In this document: in pieces, positions 6,676 to 14,908 of the stretch
Layout of the letters: every line of letters starts with the position of its first letter
Numbering within the stretch: position 1 is the first letter of the stretch
Notes under the pieces: generated by a model
What the model was told of the DNA's origin: nothing
The model's input: the letters and a program-made list of their open reading frames with translations, nothing else
The model's database searches: none
DNA from: an uncultured Caulobacterales bacterium
GTDB taxonomy: Bacteria; Pseudomonadota; Alphaproteobacteria; Caulobacterales; Caulobacteraceae
DNA: 34,045 bases
Direction of reading: 5' to 3'
Assembly: GCA_903837135.1 (NCBI GenBank)
Contig: CAILTK010000092.1
Coordinates: 1 to 34,045, forward strand
Position numbers and translations under genes: made by a program

Positions 6676-7815
6676 ATGCGCGTGATACTGAAGGCCGGAC
6701 TTTTGGCCCTCTCCGCGGAGACTGAGGAGGAGCAGGCGGCCTTCGAAGCGTGGCGGGCGTCCAAGCGCGACCACGTCTTCTACTTCGATGGCGGATCGGC
6801 CAGGGGCGGCGCCTTTCACGACCTCGGCCCCAAGGCAGACGCCTGCCGCGAACCGATCAACGTCGTGTCGGAGATGCGCGAGGTCGAATGGCGCGCCATC
6901 GGCAACTTGGCCCACACGCCGTTCGTCCTGCGCGGCCTCCCCTGCGCCAGCATCGAAGGCTTTTGGCAGAGCCTGAAGTTCGAAGATGAGCTGGATCGCC
7001 GGAGGATCCGCGGACTGTTCGGCAAGGCCGCGAAGACCGCCGCCTTTGATCGGCCCACGCCGGAGCGCTTCGACTACGACGGCAAGAGCTACGTCACCAG
7101 CTCGCCTGAACATCGGGCGCTGATGCTGGAGGCCTGCAGGGCCAAGTTCGCCCAGAACGAAGAGGCGAGAACCGCGCTTCTGTCGACGGGCGATCGACCT
7201 CTGACGCACCGGGTGCGCAGGGACAGCGCCAGCATTCCCGGCGTGGTGCTGGCCGATTTCTGGATGCGCATCCGAAAGTCCCTGCGCACCGCAGAGTCGG
7301 ACGAGGGCGACGCCGCCACGCCTGACGGCCGAATCCTATATTTCAGGCGCGACCGGGGGACGTTCGGCTTCATGTCACATTTCGAGCCGTCGCCGATCGC
7401 CATTGACGGAGAGACCTGGCCGACGGTCGAACACTACTATCAGGCGCACAAGTCGCTCGACCCGGAGTATCGGGCGGCCATACGCGCCGCTGCGACGCCC
7501 GGCGAGGCCAAGCAGCTTTCCGCGCGCCCGGATAAGGATCGGCTGGGCGCCCAGAGGTCGTGGTTTGCGGCGACCGGAAAGCCGGTCCGCGCCGATTGGG
7601 CCCATGTGAAATTGCGGATCATGCGCCGCGCCGACCTGGCCAAATACACGCAGAATCCGGCACTGGCCGAACGTCTGCTCGCCACGGGCGAGGCGGAACT
7701 GGTCGAGGATTCACCCTATGACGACTACTGGGGCGTCGGCATGGACGGCGGCGGTCTCAATTGGGCCGGGCGTGTGCTTATGGAAGTGCGTCAGATCTTG
7801 AGAGACGCCCGATAG
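6676..7815 (+). CDS. Tandem NADAR-domain protein (YbiA/RibX-like)
   Basis: 379 residues. The C-terminal half (219-376) is a clear NADAR domain: FMSHFEPSPI, TVEHYYQAHK (Glu252), a GEAKQL segment, MRRADLAKYTQN, LLATGEAELVE, DDYWGVG and GLNWAGRVLMEVR. The N-terminal half (about 34-205) repeats the plan in diverged form: NLAHTPFVL, SIEGFWQSLKF (Glu93), LFGKAAK, LMLEACRAKFAQNE, ALLSTGDRPLTH. NADAR proteins are N-glycosidases acting on reactive riboflavin intermediates or on ADP-ribosylated substrates. The N-half lacks the DDYWG motif and may bind rather than cut. It follows the upstream small genes by 64 nt and is probably in the same operon. Substrate unknown. Confidence 0.8.
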   Translation: MRVILKAGLLALSAETEEEQAAFEAWRASKRDHVFYFDGGSARGGAFHDLGPKADACREPINVVSEMREVEWRAIGNLAHTPFVLRGLPCASIEGFWQSLKFEDELDRRRIRGLFGKAAKTAAFDRPTPERFDYDGKSYVTSSPEHRALMLEACRAKFAQNEEARTALLSTGDRPLTHRVRRDSASIPGVVLADFWMRIRKSLRTAESDEGDAATPDGRILYFRRDRGTFGFMSHFEPSPIAIDGETWPTVEHYYQAHKSLDPEYRAAIRAAATPGEAKQLSARPDKDRLGAQRSWFAATGKPVRADWAHVKLRIMRRADLAKYTQNPALAERLLATGEAELVEDSPYDDYWGVGMDGGGLNWAGRVLMEVRQILRDAR

Positions 7816-7843
7816 CCGCGCGAAAAATTCGCCGCCCTCGCGT

Positions 7844-7867
7844 GCGAAAATTCGGGTCGGTCCGTCT
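7844..7867 (+). promoter_or_regulatory. Candidate module promoter site 5
   Basis: GCGAAAATTCGGGTCG followed by GTCCGTCT at 7860-7867; very close to site 2 in both the A-tract and the core. It lies 69 nt before the ATG at 7936. Confidence 0.6.
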
Positions 7868-7935
7868 GGGTAGGTGAGGTCGGCGTACCCGGCCAGGGGG
7901 AATCTCGGCCTGTCGCCGGCCCTGAGGACGCAGAC

Positions 7936-8427
7936 ATGATCTCAGACACTTCCCCGCTGAAAGAGGCTCTGAAGACGGTGAACTTCGAAGACGCCCGCGG
8001 CTGGTGCTACCTGATGACGTCCGACCTCGAGCTGTTCAAGGTCGTGGTTCCCTTCGAGGTCGCGCGCGAGATGTGGAGCCGGCGCAAGCCTGATACACCG
8101 CTTTCCGCTGGCGACCTGCGCGCCTGGATGGCCTGTTCCACGCTTCTCTTTCTTCCGCGCATCGCAAAGCGCGTCTCGCCGACGTCCCACCCACGAAACA
8201 TCGACGACGATCGCATTGAGGTCATCCCGATCCCGAAGAGCAGCACGCTCTACAAAGGCGCCCTGGCGGACAGGGGGTCCGTGGAGCTCGACAAGAAGAT
8301 TTCCGAACCCGAGTTCGCGCCGGGCGTGCGCTTCATGTTCGGGGCCGAAGAAACGGCTGAGCTGAAGAGGAGCGCGGCCATGTCCGCTCGAGTTTGCAGG
8401 AACCAAACACGTGGAAGGGGGCAATGA
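7936..8427 (+). CDS. Hypothetical cytoplasmic protein
   Basis: 163 residues; GAGGA is 8 nt before the ATG. No signal peptide or membrane span. Visible segments are ARGWCYLMTSDLELFKVVVP, a helix with EMWSRRKPDTPLSAGDLRAWM and a strand-rich part with DRIEVIPIPKSSTLY. Function unknown. Its stop overlaps the next start (ATGA at 8424-8427), so the pair is translationally coupled and downstream of promoter site 5. Confidence 0.62.
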   Translation: MISDTSPLKEALKTVNFEDARGWCYLMTSDLELFKVVVPFEVAREMWSRRKPDTPLSAGDLRAWMACSTLLFLPRIAKRVSPTSHPRNIDDDRIEVIPIPKSSTLYKGALADRGSVELDKKISEPEFAPGVRFMFGAEETAELKRSAAMSARVCRNQTRGRGQ

Positions 8428-8972
8428 ACCGCCGCGCCTTCTGGGTCGCTCCGGCATCGAGCGCGGGACTTGCCGCGGTCGTCTACGGACCTTTTGGATT
8501 CGGGCGGGATTTTGGCGTGTTCATCATCACGCTGCTGTTCGTCCTGCCCGCGCTTGTCGTCCTCGCGCTGGCCTTCGGCCTATGGTCGTTGCTGGAACGG
8601 CGGCCTCGATGGTCGGCCGTCGCCCGTTCGCTTTTCATTGGGGCCCTCGCGCCGGCGTTGCTCATCCCGCCGCTATGGGCCTTCGGTGATCCCATCCGAG
8701 ACTCCGCGAGATATGCCGTCTGGTCGACGGTTCACCGGCGGGAGTTGGCGGTCGCCCGTGGCCGAGACGGCGTGTTCAAGCACTGGGACGGCTGGGGAAT
8801 GGCGGGCAACGACAATGACTCGTACCTGGCCTCCGATCTCACGGACACCCTGGACCGCCCCGGCAAGGCGGCCCGATGGGCGAAGGATCGCCGCTTGGGA
8901 TGCGACATTGTCGGCGTGCGACGCATGGAGCGCGGCATCTACCTGCTGACGACCGCAAATTGCCCGCTATAA
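8424..8972 (+). CDS. Membrane protein with soluble C-terminal domain, unknown function
   Basis: 182 residues from the ATG at 8424, with GGAAGGGG just upstream. Three hydrophobic segments (about 10-22, 29-55, 66-85) are followed by a polar C-terminal domain with FKHWDGWGMAGNDNDSYLASD and two cysteines (LGCDIVG, TTANCPL) that would lie in the periplasm. No family recognised. Its TAA overlaps the first bases of the right-hand 140-bp repeat, so the repeat lies exactly at the gene's 3' end. Confidence 0.62.
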   Translation: MNRRAFWVAPASSAGLAAVVYGPFGFGRDFGVFIITLLFVLPALVVLALAFGLWSLLERRPRWSAVARSLFIGALAPALLIPPLWAFGDPIRDSARYAVWSTVHRRELAVARGRDGVFKHWDGWGMAGNDNDSYLASDLTDTLDRPGKAARWAKDRRLGCDIVGVRRMERGIYLLTTANCPL

Positions 8973-9114
8973 ACGCCGAGGTTGCTTCGCTCCGCCCGGC
9001 GGAGAGCGCCGCTCGGCCGCCCAAAAGCCTGCGACCGTCTCACGCTCCGGATTCAGACGTTTAGAGCGCCGGCTGGCGCGAAAACCGGTTCCCACGTCTC
9101 GCTCGGCGCTCTGG
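8971..9114 (+). repeat. MITE-like ~140-bp direct repeat, right copy
   Basis: Same orientation as 1-143 and almost identical through its first ~110 bases. The terminal inverted repeat is imperfect here (CTCGGCGCT instead of CTCGGCGTT at the right end). It lies between the convergent genes ending at 8972 and 9122 and closes the 9-kb module. It encodes nothing I can see; a terminator role from its palindromes is possible. Confidence 0.85.
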
Positions 9115-9121
9115 GCGAACG

Positions 9122-10141
9122 TCAGGATCGCTCTGGAAACGGGGCGCCTGCGGCCGGTCCCACCGTCGATCGCGTGATCAACGCGACGTTGAAGACGATC
9201 TTTCGGCGTGACCCCTTGGGGTTCGCGATCCGGCGCAGCAGGGTTTCAACCGCCGCGACGCCCATCTCCTCCACCGGCATTTCGATGGTGGTGAGCGCGG
9301 GCGTCGTGAGCTGCGCCCAGGGTATGTCGTCGAAGCCGACAACCGAGACATCCGCCGGCACCTGCACGCCTTGGGACTGAAGATGGCGGATGGCGCCGAT
9401 GGCCATCAGGTCGGCGCCGGCGATGACGCCGGTGGCCCGCCTCTCGTCCAGCACGGCTTTGATGGCGGGGTCGAGGTCGATGGCGAAGGCGCTCTCCACA
9501 GTCCAGGCGAGATGGGCGTGGGCCTCGACGTAGCGCGCCGCCGCCTCCGCCCGGATCCGAGCGCTCCAGGCGTCAAGCGGGCCGGAAATGATGCCGATCT
9601 CGCGATGGCCGGCGGCGATCAAGTGGGCGGCGGCGAGTTCGCCACCCAGCGCATAGTCGGCCAGGATCAGGTCATAGCTCGGCAGGATGCGGTCGAGCAC
9701 GACGGTGGGCGTGTTGGCCAGAAGGGGGCCAAGCGTGTCGGTATCGACAATGGGAAACCAGATGAGGCCGTCGATCCCATGATCGATCAGCTGGCTGGCC
9801 GAGCGCCGCTCCTGTTCGGGCGAGCCTTCGGTGTCGGTGATGAAGACGCTGAGGCCGCTCAAGCGAGCGGTCTGAATGACGGTCTGAGCCAGACTTGGAA
9901 AGAAGGGGTTGGTGAGATCCGGAACCATCAGTCCGATGGCGCCGGTCTGACCGGTCTTCATCGCCTTGGCCATCTGGTTGGGCTTGTAGTCGAGCTCCCC
10001 CGCGACCCTCAGAATACGGGCGCGGGTCTCCTCGCCGAGCGACCCCGTGCCATTGACGGCGTAGGACGCGCTCGCCACCGACACGCCGGCCGCCTTGGCC
10101 AAATCCTTAAGGGTCGTCCTTCGCATTGATATTGCTGACAT
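9122..10141 (-). CDS. LacI family transcriptional regulator
   Basis: 339 residues. The helix-turn-helix is at about 9-30 (TLKDLAKAAGVSVASASYAVNG), followed by the hinge (YKPNQMAKAMKTGQTGAIG) and a periplasmic-binding-like effector domain (VPDLTNPFFPSLAQ, GIDGLIWFP, VVLDRILP, GHREIGIISGP, GVIAGADLMAIGAI, VSVVGFDDIPWAQLTTPALTTI). Full family length. An in-frame ATG at 10126 is an alternative start. It is divergent from the TonB receptor at 10455 and probably represses the receptor-nucleotidase operon until a ligand is present; the ligand is not evident. Confidence 0.92.
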   Translation of the reverse strand: MSAISMRRTTLKDLAKAAGVSVASASYAVNGTGSLGEETRARILRVAGELDYKPNQMAKAMKTGQTGAIGLMVPDLTNPFFPSLAQTVIQTARLSGLSVFITDTEGSPEQERRSASQLIDHGIDGLIWFPIVDTDTLGPLLANTPTVVLDRILPSYDLILADYALGGELAAAHLIAAGHREIGIISGPLDAWSARIRAEAAARYVEAHAHLAWTVESAFAIDLDPAIKAVLDERRATGVIAGADLMAIGAIRHLQSQGVQVPADVSVVGFDDIPWAQLTTPALTTIEMPVEEMGVAAVETLLRRIANPKGSRRKIVFNVALITRSTVGPAAGAPFPERS

Positions 10142-10399
10142 TCGCCGTTTTTCGCCATCGAACAGGATCGTTTGCGCCGAAAGTTAAACATTTAAGCTTC
10201 GTCGCCTGCCTGACGTATTCCGCGGCCCGTCCCTCCGCAAAGCGACCTCGATCCTACCTAGCCGCAGCCGCTGGTTTATGCAAGTCGGCTATTATATGCA
10301 TAGATTCAACGTATTATTGGGTTCCGCGTTGGACCGGCGAGCCACGCGCGCCGGTGGCGACGGCGGCCGCCGACGCATATTTCACAAAAAGGAGATAGA
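10142..10399. promoter_or_regulatory. Divergent regulator/receptor control region
   Basis: The region is clearly richer in A/T than its surroundings. It contains ATGCA at 10278-10282 and TGCAT at 10297-10301 (an inverted repeat with 14 nt between), and TTAAA-CA-TTTAA near 10187. Either could be a LacI-type operator, but neither has the usual central CG palindrome, so the assignment is weak. No consensus promoter could be placed with confidence. Confidence 0.35.
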
Positions 10400-10774
10400 A
10401 TGAAACGTTTCACTTGGTTCATGAGAGCGGCTCCGCACGACCAGGGGGCGCGTCATGACTTTCAGATCCATCCTAAGAACATCGGTCGCCATAGGCTGTC
10501 TGGCGGCGCCGAGCCTGGCCCTGGCGCAGGTGACGCCTTCGGGCGAGCATCAGGACGCCAGCATTTCGGAGGTGGTGGTGACCGGCTCACGGGTGAAGGC
10601 CGCCGGTCTGAACAGCTCCGGGCCCCTATTTTCGGTGAGCGCGAAGGAACTTCAGCTCGAGGGAGCCGCCAATGTCGAGACCCTGCTCAATCGCCTGCCC
10701 CAGGTCTCCGGCAGCTTCACCGGCGGTCAGTCCACCTTCGGCACGTCGGGCATAGCCACAGTAAACCTGCGTGA
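10400..10774 (+). other. Out-of-frame ORF with strong ribosome site overlapping the receptor start
   Basis: An ATG at 10400 is preceded by AAAAAGGAGATAGA, the best Shine-Dalgarno sequence in this part of the window. The frame it opens (MKRFTWFMRAAPHDQ...) runs 124 codons and overlaps the receptor gene in another frame. The protein looks like an antiframe shadow beyond its first ~20 residues. It may be a leader ORF coupling translation to the receptor, or the remnant of an older receptor start. Confidence 0.3.
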
Positions 10775-13400
10775 TCTCGGGCCGCAGCGCACGGAGGTGC
10801 TGATCGACGGCCGCCGGCTCATGCCGGGCGATCCGCTCCTGCCCTACGCCGACCTGAACTTCATTCCCTCGGCCATGGTGTCGTCGGTGGAGGTCCTGAC
10901 CGGCGGGGCGTCGGCGGCCTACGGCTCGGACGCCGTGGCGGGCGTGGTGAACTTCAAGCTGAACCGTCACCTCACCGGCGTGATGATGGACTACCAGGTC
11001 TCTGCCGACCAACACGAGAACGACAACGGGGCCGCCCAGGCCGGACTGAAGGCCGCCGGCATCGCCATTCCGGGCGACAAGCTCGACGGCCTGACCCACA
11101 GCCTCACCATTGCGGCGGGCGCCGACACGCCCGACCAGCGCGGCCATGCGACGGGCTATTTCGGCTATCGCTCCACCGACCCGATCAGCGAATCCGACCG
11201 CGATTTCAGCGCCTGCGGCGTGGGGACCACCAGCGGCGCGCACCCTTATGACACCCACGCCTGCGTCGGCTCCGGCACCAGCGCCTATGGGCGTCTGCGC
11301 ATCGCCGGCAAGGGCGCAGGCCTGTCCGCCAATCCCGACGGCACGGCCACCTTCGTGCCCTACACCACCGCGCTCAACTACAACTCCAATCAGGAGACAA
11401 ACCTGCAGCGCGCCGACACCCGCTATACCGGCGGACTGTTCGCAGACTACGCCATCGCCCCGGCTCTGACCGCCTATGGCGAGTTCATGTTCATGAACGA
11501 CCAGACCCGGGCCCAGATCGCGCCGGCGGGGATCAACTCCAACGTCACCTACACCATCAATTGCGACAATCCGCTGTTGAGCGCGTCCGAAGCGACGGCG
11601 CTCTGCGGCGCCAACGCCGGCAAGGCCGGGTCGGTGTTCAGCGGGACCATCGCCAAGCGGATCGTCGTGCCGGGCTATGAGCGCTACTATGACCTCACCC
11701 ACACCGATTATCGCGGCGTGCTGGGGCTGAGGGGCGATCTCGGCGACGGGTGGAGCTTCGACGCCTACGGCCAGTACGGCGAAGTGGACTATCGCGACGT
11801 CGAGACCAACGACGTGTCGGTCTCCCACACCCAGGACGCGCTCCTGGTGCGCAATGTTAACGGCGTGCCGACCTGTATATCGGGCAATGCGGCCTGCGTG
11901 CCGCTGAACATCTTTCAACTGGGCCAGATCACCAGCGCCGCGGCCGCCTATGACCTGACCAGCGGGGTCCAGAGGGGCAAGGTCAGCCAGACCGTGCTCA
12001 GCGGGACCCTGAACGGCGATCTTGGCCGCTGGGGCGTGAAGAGCCCGCTGGCCGAGCGTCCCGTTACGGTGGCCTTGGGCGCCGAATATCGCCGCGACGA
12101 GATCAGGCTGAATTCGAGCGCCAACATCCTGGCCGGCGACCTGGCGGGTTTCGGCAGCGTCGCGCCGGCCCAAGGCCGCACCAACGTCAAGGAGGTCTTC
12201 ATCGAGACCGTGGCGCCGGTCATCACCGACCGGCCCTTCGCCAAGTCCCTGTCGCTCGATCTCGCCTATCGCTATTCGGACTATAATATCTCCGGCGGCG
12301 CCAATACCTACAAGGCGTCGATGATCTATGCGATCAACAGCGAGATCACGCTGCGCGGCGGCTATAACCGGGCGGTGCGGGCGCCCAACGTGGTTGAACT
12401 GTTCCAGCCCAGGAGCACCACCACCGCGGCGGTGACGGACACCTGCGCCGGCGCCGCGCCGACCTCATCGCTCGCCGCCTGCGAAAACACCGGCGTCACC
12501 GTCCAGACCTACAAGAACATTCCAAGCTGCGCCTCCAACTACTGCACCGTTCAACTCGGCGGCAATGCGGCGCTGAAGCCGGAGGTGGCCGACACCTATA
12601 CGGCGGGCCTGGTGCTGACGCCGCGTATGCTGCCGGGGCTGTCGATCACCGTGGACTACTTCAACATCGACGTGGAGAACCTGATCGGCGCGATCCCCGT
12701 ACCGCTGATCTATTCGCAGTGTATCAACACCGGAAACCCTCTTTACTGCAACATGATCAGGCGGGACGCCAATGGCAGCCTGTCCAGCACGACCGGATAC
12801 ATCTCCGACACCAACGTCAACACGGGTTATCTGAAGACATCGGGCATCGACGTGGCCGCGGTGTATCAGGTCAGCCCGGCGCTCCTGGGCGGCGGGCGCT
12901 GGGGCGGGGTGGCGCTGAGCTTCGACGGGACCTGGGTTCACGATCGCCAGGTCTCGCCCTTGCCCGGCCAGGTGGCGTATAACTGCGCGGGCCTTTACGG
13001 CCCCACCTGCGGCGCGCCGGCGCCCAAATGGCGCCATGACGCCCGCATCAGCTGGGCGACGCCCTGGAAGGCGGTCCTGTCGCTGAACTGGCGCTATATC
13101 GGCGGAACAGGCGTCGACATCAACGCCGGCTCGGTCTTCTCGAGCGCCACCGCCGGTCAGCGCGACATCGCCGACGCCCACATCCCCGGCTACAGCTATT
13201 TCGATCTGGCTGCGACGATCCCTGTGGCGAACAGGCTCGTCTTCCGGTTCGGGGTCAACAACCTGCTGGATCGCGACCCGCCCGTCGTCGACAACTTCAA
13301 TCTCAGCGTCAACGCCCAGTACGGCAATGGCAATACCTTCCCGGCCCTGTATGACACGCTCGGCCGCACGGTGTTCGCCGGTCTGAATGCGAGGTTCTGA
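10455..13400 (+). CDS. TonB-dependent outer-membrane receptor
   Basis: 981 residues; AGGGGG lies before the ATG. The signal peptide (LRTSVAIGCLAAPSLALAQ) is followed by a TonB-box-like ISEVVVTGSRV, a plug domain (NVETLLNRLPQVSGSF, VNLRDLGPQRTEVLIDGRR, VSSVEVLTGGASAAYGSDAVAGVVNF) and a long beta-barrel ending in GLNARF with the terminal Phe typical of barrels. Imports a substrate across the outer membrane using TonB energy. The gene after it starts 4 nt past the stop and encodes a nucleotidase homologue, and the divergent LacI protein is its likely regulator, so a nucleotide, nucleoside or sugar-phosphate substrate is plausible but inferred. Confidence 0.93.
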   Translation: MTFRSILRTSVAIGCLAAPSLALAQVTPSGEHQDASISEVVVTGSRVKAAGLNSSGPLFSVSAKELQLEGAANVETLLNRLPQVSGSFTGGQSTFGTSGIATVNLRDLGPQRTEVLIDGRRLMPGDPLLPYADLNFIPSAMVSSVEVLTGGASAAYGSDAVAGVVNFKLNRHLTGVMMDYQVSADQHENDNGAAQAGLKAAGIAIPGDKLDGLTHSLTIAAGADTPDQRGHATGYFGYRSTDPISESDRDFSACGVGTTSGAHPYDTHACVGSGTSAYGRLRIAGKGAGLSANPDGTATFVPYTTALNYNSNQETNLQRADTRYTGGLFADYAIAPALTAYGEFMFMNDQTRAQIAPAGINSNVTYTINCDNPLLSASEATALCGANAGKAGSVFSGTIAKRIVVPGYERYYDLTHTDYRGVLGLRGDLGDGWSFDAYGQYGEVDYRDVETNDVSVSHTQDALLVRNVNGVPTCISGNAACVPLNIFQLGQITSAAAAYDLTSGVQRGKVSQTVLSGTLNGDLGRWGVKSPLAERPVTVALGAEYRRDEIRLNSSANILAGDLAGFGSVAPAQGRTNVKEVFIETVAPVITDRPFAKSLSLDLAYRYSDYNISGGANTYKASMIYAINSEITLRGGYNRAVRAPNVVELFQPRSTTTAAVTDTCAGAAPTSSLAACENTGVTVQTYKNIPSCASNYCTVQLGGNAALKPEVADTYTAGLVLTPRMLPGLSITVDYFNIDVENLIGAIPVPLIYSQCINTGNPLYCNMIRRDANGSLSSTTGYISDTNVNTGYLKTSGIDVAAVYQVSPALLGGGRWGGVALSFDGTWVHDRQVSPLPGQVAYNCAGLYGPTCGAPAPKWRHDARISWATPWKAVLSLNWRYIGGTGVDINAGSVFSSATAGQRDIADAHIPGYSYFDLAATIPVANRLVFRFGVNNLLDRDPPVVDNFNLSVNAQYGNGNTFPALYDTLGRTVFAGLNARF

Positions 13401-13404
13401 AGCC

Positions 13405-14907
13405 ATGGCTGGATACGGTCGTCGCCTGTGGATCGCCAGGCTTCTCGCCGCGGGCGGGCTCAGCCTTCTCGCGGCGACGACGGCTGTGGCGGAGACCCAG
13501 GCCGTGACGATCCTGCACGACAACGACCTGCACGGCCATCTGCGCGCCTTCTGCTATACGGAGACGGGCCGCCGGGCCGCCGAGCGGTGCGGCGTCGGCG
13601 GCGCGGCGCGGCGGGCGACCCTGATCGCCGCGCTGAAGCGCCAGGCCAGGACGCCGGTGCTGCTCGTCGACGCGGGCGACACGACCACGCGCGGACCGCT
13701 GACGACGCAATACGAGGGGATGGACGAGATCGCCGCCATGAACGCCCTGGGCTATGGCCTGGCGGCGCTCGGCAACAACGAATTCAAGCTCAAGGACGGC
13801 CTGGACAAGACCGATGCGGCCGGTGCGCAAGCCGATCTGAGGCGCCTGATCGCCGCCTCGACCTTCCCCTGGCTATGCGCCAACGTCACCGACCCGGAGG
13901 GGCGCCCTCTCGAGGGCGTCAAACCCTTCGTGGTGCGCAGGATGGGGCGGTTGCGGGTCGCCTTTCTGGGCCTGACCACCCTGAAGTCGGTACGCTACGC
14001 CCAGACCAAGGGCCTGCACTTCCAGGCCCCTGAGGCGGCGGCGCTGACCTGGGTCCCCATCGCCCGGGCCCAGGCCGACGTCGTCATCGCGCTGACCCAC
14101 CTGGGCGTGGACCAGGACCGCAAGCTGGCGAAGGACACGCGCGGCATCGACGCCATCATCGGCGGCGACTCCCACACCTTCCTCTACACGCCCGTGGAGG
14201 AGACGAATCTTGACGGCCGCCGCGTACCCATCGTCCAGGATGGAGAATTCGGCGCCAATCTTGGCGCGTTTCGCCTGACGTTTTCGAGATCGGCCGGCCA
14301 GTCGTGGACGCTGGCGCGCGATAGCGACCGGCTGATCCCCGTCTCCAGCCATCTGCGCAGCGACCCAAGGATCCTCCGTCTGGTCGAGGGCTACGCCCAT
14401 CCCTTGGACGTGGTCGTGGGGCGCCTTGGCCGGATCGGCGCGGATCCGGAGGAGCGCAAACGTCAGACGGCCGAAATCCTGTCCGCCGCCTGGCGTTCGG
14501 CCGCCCAGGTGGATTTTGGGCTCCAGCCCGAAGACACGCCCTATGAGGTTTTCCGAACCCGGCGGGTGACGCGCTACCAGATCCACGCCATCCTGCCCTT
14601 CCACGAAGACCTCGTGATCGCGACGCTGAAAGGCGACGCTCTGTCAGCCCTCCGCGACGCGCCGACCCGCCCCTTCGTCGGCCGCCTCCATCTCGCCTCC
14701 GCAGGATCGCCCATCGATCCGGCCCAAACCTATCGCGTCGCCATGCTCAACGCGGTGGCGGAGACGCTGGGAATTGCAGCGGCGCAGGACACCGGAGTCG
14801 AAGCTCGCGACGCCCTCGAGCAAATTCTGGCCAGGCCCGAGCGAAGCGTCGAAGGCACGCCGGCCGATCGGATCGTTCCCGGACGCGCCGATTTTTCCAC
14901 GCCATAG
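13405..14907 (+). CDS. UshA-like 5'-nucleotidase/metallophosphatase homologue, altered active site
   Basis: 500 residues with a signal peptide (ARLLAAGGLSLLAATTAVA). The N-terminal metallophosphatase domain has HDNDLHGH (Asp41, His43), DAGDTTTRG (Asp92), GNNEFK (124-128), LTHLG (His232) and GGDSHT (255-257). The C-terminal 5'-nucleotidase domain includes RYQIHAILPFHEDL and VAETLG. In the family the third motif is GNHEFD, whose His and Asp form the catalytic dyad; here they are Asn125 and Lys128. The last motif is usually GGHSHT, and here its first His is Asp. Metal binding may persist but normal catalysis is doubtful. It forms an operon with the upstream TonB receptor. Confidence 0.85.
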   Translation: MAGYGRRLWIARLLAAGGLSLLAATTAVAETQAVTILHDNDLHGHLRAFCYTETGRRAAERCGVGGAARRATLIAALKRQARTPVLLVDAGDTTTRGPLTTQYEGMDEIAAMNALGYGLAALGNNEFKLKDGLDKTDAAGAQADLRRLIAASTFPWLCANVTDPEGRPLEGVKPFVVRRMGRLRVAFLGLTTLKSVRYAQTKGLHFQAPEAAALTWVPIARAQADVVIALTHLGVDQDRKLAKDTRGIDAIIGGDSHTFLYTPVEETNLDGRRVPIVQDGEFGANLGAFRLTFSRSAGQSWTLARDSDRLIPVSSHLRSDPRILRLVEGYAHPLDVVVGRLGRIGADPEERKRQTAEILSAAWRSAAQVDFGLQPEDTPYEVFRTRRVTRYQIHAILPFHEDLVIATLKGDALSALRDAPTRPFVGRLHLASAGSPIDPAQTYRVAMLNAVAETLGIAAAQDTGVEARDALEQILARPERSVEGTPADRIVPGRADFSTP

Positions 14908-14908
14908 C

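Noticed and set aside
1-9114. Integrative element with attL/attR
   Set aside because: The flanking repeats are long and palindromic and contain a common intergenic repeat; there is no integrase, tRNA target or transposase, so a site-specific element cannot be claimed.
10626-12173. Long minus-strand open frame (515 codons) opposite the TonB receptor
   Set aside because: Antisense shadow of the receptor; no domain, repetitive Gly/Val/Ala/Arg composition.
14370-14390. TCCGTCTGG inside the nucleotidase gene as another module promoter
   Set aside because: It lies within coding sequence, lacks the upstream A/T tract and no gene start follows.
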